Notes under the pieces: model-generated
Seen by the model: the letters and a program-made list of their open reading frames with translations, nothing else
Databases searched by the model: none
What the model was told of the DNA's origin: nothing
Origin: JANQRV01 sp964533785
Lineage (GTDB): Bacteria > Bacteroidota > Bacteroidia > Chitinophagales > Saprospiraceae
Direction: 5' to 3'
Assembly (NCBI GenBank): GCA_964533785.1
Contig: CAZHNG010000272.1
Coordinates: 1 to 9,207, forward strand
DNA: 9,207 bases
Made by a program: the position numbers and the translations under genes
Shown: positions 6,197-9,207 of the stretch, in pieces
How the letters are laid out: the number at the start of each line of letters is the position of its first letter
How positions within the stretch are numbered: position 1 is the first letter of the stretch

Positions 6197-7390
6197 ATGC
6201 AGAACGATGTGCTTTTGACCAATGTTCGGCCGATGGCGGGTGCCTCGACGGACGTGCTGATCCTCGACGGCCGCTTCGCCGCTGCCGGTACGGCTGTGCC
6301 GTCAGGGATCGCCACGCTCGACGGCAGCGGGGCAATTCTCGCGCCCGGCCTCGTCGAGGCGCACACCCATCTCGACAAGTCGCTTTTGGGCCTGCCCTGG
6401 TACACCAACGAGGTGGGACCCCGGCTGATCGACAAGATCGAGAACGAGCGGCGGGTCAAGGTGGCGCTCGACATCGACCCCGCCCGGCAGAGCGAGCGCC
6501 AGGCGATCCTCTCGGTGTCGCACGGCTCGACCCATATCAGGAGCCACGTCGACGTCGACACCGAGCACGGGCTCAAGGGCATCGAAGGGGTGATGGCGAC
6601 CCAGGACAAGCTCCGGGGCCTGATCGACATCGAGCTCGTGGCCTTCCCGCAATCCGGCCTTATGATCCGCCCCGGCACGGCCGAGCTCATGGACCAGGCG
6701 ATGCAGGCCGGTGCCGAGGTCGTGGGCGGGCTCGACCCGTGCGGCATCGACCGCGACCCCAAGGGCCAGCTCGACGTGGTTTTCGGCCTGGCCGAGCGCT
6801 ACGGCCGCCCGGTCGACATCCACCTGCACGAGCGCGGCGAAATGGGCGGCTTCTCGATGGAGCTGATCATCGAGCGGACGGCGGCCTTGGGCATGCAGGG
6901 CCACGTCACCATCAGCCACGCCTTCTGCCTCGGCATGGCCGACCGCACCTATGTGGCGGCGCTCACCGACCAACTGGCGAAGCAGCGGATCCACATCATG
7001 ACCACCGGGCCCTCGGGCACGCCGTGCCCGGCGGTCAAGGAGCTGCGCGATGCTGGCGTGGTCGTCTGTTCGGGCTCGGACGGCATCCGCGACACCTGGG
7101 GGCCGTACGGCAATGCCGACATGCTGGAGCGTGCGATGTTCGTAGGCCAGCGCAATAACCTTCGCCGCGACGACGAGATGGCGATTGCGTTCGACATCTG
7201 CACGCATGGCGGCGCCGTTGTGATGGAGCTGGAGGGCTACGGGCTCGAGCCCGGCTCTACGGCCGATCTCGTGCTGCTCGAAGGCGAGAGCCTCGCCGAG
7301 GCGATCGTCACCCGTGCGCCGCGCCGGCTGGTGATGAAGGCTGGCCGGGTGGTGGCCGAGCGCGGCCGGTGCATCGTCGAGGCACCATGA
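6197..7390 (+). CDS. Amidohydrolase, cytosine deaminase (CodA)-like
   Basis: A 397-residue cytoplasmic metal-dependent hydrolase of the amidohydrolase superfamily, closest in layout to bacterial cytosine deaminase. Metal and catalytic residues expected from E. coli CodA are present: His56 and His58 in VEAHTHLDK, His209 and Glu212 in DIHLHERG, His241 in TISHAFC, and Asp295 in CSGSDGIRDTW. Also kept are VRxHVD-like IRSHVDVDTEHG (114-125), VAFPQSG (148-154, Gln152 as CodA Gln156) and Trp301 (CodA Trp319). The residue after the metal Asp is Gly296, where CodA has Asp314, a specificity position, so cytosine is not the expected substrate. A related cyclic amide, imide or amino-heterocycle is more likely. 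Start ATG 6197 lies eight bases after the permease stop, with a weak ribosome site. The frame is open further upstream, but that overlaps the permease in another frame. Confidence 0.85.
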   Translation: MQNDVLLTNVRPMAGASTDVLILDGRFAAAGTAVPSGIATLDGSGAILAPGLVEAHTHLDKSLLGLPWYTNEVGPRLIDKIENERRVKVALDIDPARQSERQAILSVSHGSTHIRSHVDVDTEHGLKGIEGVMATQDKLRGLIDIELVAFPQSGLMIRPGTAELMDQAMQAGAEVVGGLDPCGIDRDPKGQLDVVFGLAERYGRPVDIHLHERGEMGGFSMELIIERTAALGMQGHVTISHAFCLGMADRTYVAALTDQLAKQRIHIMTTGPSGTPCPAVKELRDAGVVVCSGSDGIRDTWGPYGNADMLERAMFVGQRNNLRRDDEMAIAFDICTHGGAVVMELEGYGLEPGSTADLVLLEGESLAEAIVTRAPRRLVMKAGRVVAERGRCIVEAP

Positions 7391-8841
7391 GCAACGCCGG
7401 CCCGACGCTGCTCAGGGCGCGCTGGCTCATCGGCCACGACAAGGGCCGCCACCAGATTCTGGAGCACGGAGAGATCGTTATCGACGGCGATCGGGTGGTC
7501 TTTGTCGGGTACGACTTCCCGGGCGAGGTGGCGCGCCGGATGGATTTCGGCGAGGCAGTGATCGCGCCCGGCTTCATCGACCTCGACGCGTTGAGCGATC
7601 TGGATACGACCATCCTCGGCTTCGACAACGGCCCGGCGGCGAAGAAGGGGCGAATCTGGCCCAGGAGCTATATCGAGCGCGGCCCATACGAGATGTACAC
7701 AGGTGAGGAGTTGGCGTTTCAAAAGCGCTTCGCCTTTGCGCAGCTGATCAGGAACGGCATCACCACGGCGCTGCCCATCGCCTCGCTCTTTTACCGCGAA
7801 TGGGGCGAGACCGTGGCCGAGTTCGAGGCCGCGGCCGAGGCTGCCGAGGCGCTCGGGCTTCGCGTCTATCTCGGCCCCGCCTATCGGAGCGGCGGCCAGG
7901 TGGTCGAGGCGGATGGGACGATCGGCACCGTCTTCGACGAGCCGCGCGGGTTCCAGGGGCTCGACGACGCCACCGCGTTTTGCCGCCGCCATGAGGGCAC
8001 TGCGGGCGGGCTCGTGCGCACGATGCTGGCCCCCGATCGGATCGAGACCTGCACGCCCGAGCTGCTCCGTCGTTCGGCGGCGGCCGCGGCCGAGCTCGAT
8101 GTGCCGATCCGTCTGCATTGCTGTCAGTCGACAACCGAGCTCGCCATCGTCCGCCGGCTGCATGAGCGCACCCCGCCCGAATGGCTGCGCGACCTGGGCT
8201 TTCTCTCCGACCGCGCGCTGCTGCCGCACGCGGCGCACGTCTCTGGCGACGATCTTTCGATCATCCGCGACGGCGGGGCGGCCATCGTCCACTGCCCGCT
8301 GGTGGCCTCCCGGCACGGCGGCGCCATCCGCTCGTTCGCCTCGTACAAGGCGATGGGACAGCGGATCGGGCTCGGCACCGACACCTGGCCGCCCGACATG
8401 ATCTTGAACATGCAGCTCGGCGTCATGCTCTGCCGGTTCGTCGAGGATCGGGGCATCGAGGGCTGCCGCAGCGAGGACTATTTCGACGCCGCGACCATCG
8501 GTGGTGCCGATGCGCTGCGTCGCCCCGATCTCGGCCGGCTCGAGCCCGGCGCCAAGGCGGACATCGCGGTGATCGACCTCAGCCGCACGCTGCAGACCAC
8601 CGACCCGATCCAGAGCCTGATGACCGGGCCAACAGGCCGCGACGTCACCACCGTCTTCATCGACGGCCGTCTCGTCATGCACGAGGGGCAAATCCCTGGC
8701 TTCGACGAGGACCAGGCGTTCGCCCAGGCACAGGCGCAGTTCGACGGCGTGATCGCCCGCTACCCGGAGCGCACTCTGGGCCATCCACCGATCGCGGAAA
8801 TCTTCTCGTCGAGCTATCCCAAGGTCACCCGTGATGGCTGA
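7387..8841 (+). CDS. Amidohydrolase family protein (TRZ/ATZ-like) lacking the HxH motif
   Basis: A 484-residue protein related to chlorohydrolase, guanine deaminase and N-ethylammeline-type amidohydrolases. Start ATG 7387 overlaps the previous stop as ATGA; an in-frame GTG at 7369 is less likely. The N-terminal beta domain (GEIVIDGDRVVFVG, 28-41) leads into APGFIDLDALSDLD (60-73), where the family normally has GFIxxHxH. The two metal histidines are replaced by Asp67 and Leu69. The later ligand positions are kept: His244 in IRLHCCQS, His281 in LLPHAAHVSGDD, Asp332 in GLGTDTWPPDM. GNTT-like NGITTALPIASLFY (123-136) and the C-terminal LEPGAKADIAVIDL (385-398) are typical. It may use a different or single-metal site, act on a different substrate, or be non-catalytic. 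I recall similar chlorohydrolase-family proteins with this motif, but cannot verify it. Length matches the family, with no frameshift seen. Confidence 0.85.
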   Translation: MSNAGPTLLRARWLIGHDKGRHQILEHGEIVIDGDRVVFVGYDFPGEVARRMDFGEAVIAPGFIDLDALSDLDTTILGFDNGPAAKKGRIWPRSYIERGPYEMYTGEELAFQKRFAFAQLIRNGITTALPIASLFYREWGETVAEFEAAAEAAEALGLRVYLGPAYRSGGQVVEADGTIGTVFDEPRGFQGLDDATAFCRRHEGTAGGLVRTMLAPDRIETCTPELLRRSAAAAAELDVPIRLHCCQSTTELAIVRRLHERTPPEWLRDLGFLSDRALLPHAAHVSGDDLSIIRDGGAAIVHCPLVASRHGGAIRSFASYKAMGQRIGLGTDTWPPDMILNMQLGVMLCRFVEDRGIEGCRSEDYFDAATIGGADALRRPDLGRLEPGAKADIAVIDLSRTLQTTDPIQSLMTGPTGRDVTTVFIDGRLVMHEGQIPGFDEDQAFAQAQAQFDGVIARYPERTLGHPPIAEIFSSSYPKVTRDG

Positions 8842-9207
8842 GCCCGTGCTCGACATTCGCCATCTCTCGGTCGCGTTTCCGACCCGGCACGGCGTGCTGA
8901 CCGCCGTCGACGACATCTCGCTCGAGATCGCACCGGGCGAGATCCTGGGCGTGGTCGGCGAGAGCGGGGCCGGCAAGTCGATGACCGGCATGGCGGTCTT
9001 GGGCCTGCTCGAGCCGCCCGGCCGCATCGCCGCCGGCGAAATCCGCCTCAAGGGCGAGCGCATCGACCACTTGGACGAGGCTGGGATGCAGAAGGTGCGG
9101 GGGCGGCGGATCGGCGCGATCTTCCAGGATCCGCTGACCAGCCTGCACCCGCTCTTTTCGGTCGGCGACCAGCTGGTCGAGACGATCCGCTTTCACCTGA
9201 AGCTCGG
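8834..9207 (+). CDS. ABC transporter ATP-binding protein, DppD/OppD-like (partial)
   Basis: The first 124 residues of an ATPase that would energise the importer, cut by the right edge. It starts MAEPVLDIRHLSVAFPT, the usual DppD/OppD opening, followed by VDDISLEIAPGEILGVVGES. Walker A is GESGAGKS (42-49), and the Q-loop is IFQDPLTSLHPLFSVGDQL (96-114), a peptide/nickel-subfamily pattern. The signature motif, Walker B and any C-terminal oligopeptide extension lie outside. ATG 8834 overlaps the amidohydrolase stop by eight bases, with AAGG nine bases upstream; GTG 8831 is an adjacent alternative. Its place after two enzymes instead of after the permeases suggests all belong to one transcript. 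A second ATPase (DppF/OppF-like) is likely just downstream. Confidence 0.92.
   Translation, partial: MAEPVLDIRHLSVAFPTRHGVLTAVDDISLEIAPGEILGVVGESGAGKSMTGMAVLGLLEPPGRIAAGEIRLKGERIDHLDEAGMQKVRGRRIGAIFQDPLTSLHPLFSVGDQLVETIRFHLKL

Noticed and set aside
7237..9063. A 608-codon minus-strand open frame across the second amidohydrolase and the ATPase.
   Set aside because: It lies antisense to genes with clear family motifs and overlapping starts. Its product has no recognisable domain, and long antisense frames are common in G+C-rich coding DNA.
1..9207. CRISPR arrays, rRNA, tRNA, insertion sequences or defence genes.
   Set aside because: I saw no regularly spaced repeats, no RNA gene signature, no transposase and no terminal inverted repeats in either strand.

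Overview
This window is high in G+C, with dense overlapping genes and many GTG/TTG starts. Gene content and codon habit suggest an alphaproteobacterium (Rhizobiales/Rhodospirillales-like), but no marker gene fixes the taxon. It holds two unrelated blocks.

Block 1 (about 1-1185, minus strand) is the end of a phage structural gene set. A 5'-truncated LamG/jelly-roll-type phage protein (299-1060, with protein-like reading continuing upstream to about 1156) is followed, with a 4-base overlap, by a 57-residue protein made of two ARxxxxALEVL repeats (129-302). A possible third small frame runs off the left edge. No integrase, tRNA or attachment site is visible. The truncated end of the phage gene lies directly against the 3' end of the flavin reductase gene, so a rearrangement junction probably lies between about 1141 and 1187.

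Block 2 (1185-9207) is a divergently organised uptake and catabolic locus. Leftward run a GntR/FCD regulator (1829-2524) and an FMN-binding split-barrel flavin reductase (1185-1832, TTG start, 4-base overlap). Rightward run a family 5 solute-binding protein (2637-4205), two DppB/DppC-type permeases (4289-5281 and 5271-6188), a cytosine-deaminase-like amidohydrolase (6197-7390), a TRZ/ATZ-like amidohydrolase homologue lacking the usual HxH metal pair (7387-8841), and the start of a DppD/OppD-type ATPase cut by the right edge (8834-9207). Junctions from 5271 onward overlap or are within 8 bases, so this looks like one operon. A perfect 13-bp stem-loop sits between the binding-protein and permease genes. 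The 112-bp divergent intergenic region carries two imperfect palindromes resembling ATTGTATACAAT-type GntR operators.

The working model is inference. The GntR protein senses a small molecule and controls both arms. The ABC importer brings in an amide- or N-heterocycle-like compound. One or both amidohydrolases act on it in the cytoplasm, and the flavin reductase may feed reduced flavin to a monooxygenase outside the window. The substrate cannot be named from sequence. The most unusual points are the second amidohydrolase without its N-terminal histidines, the CodA-like enzyme with a changed active-site position, and the paired operators.
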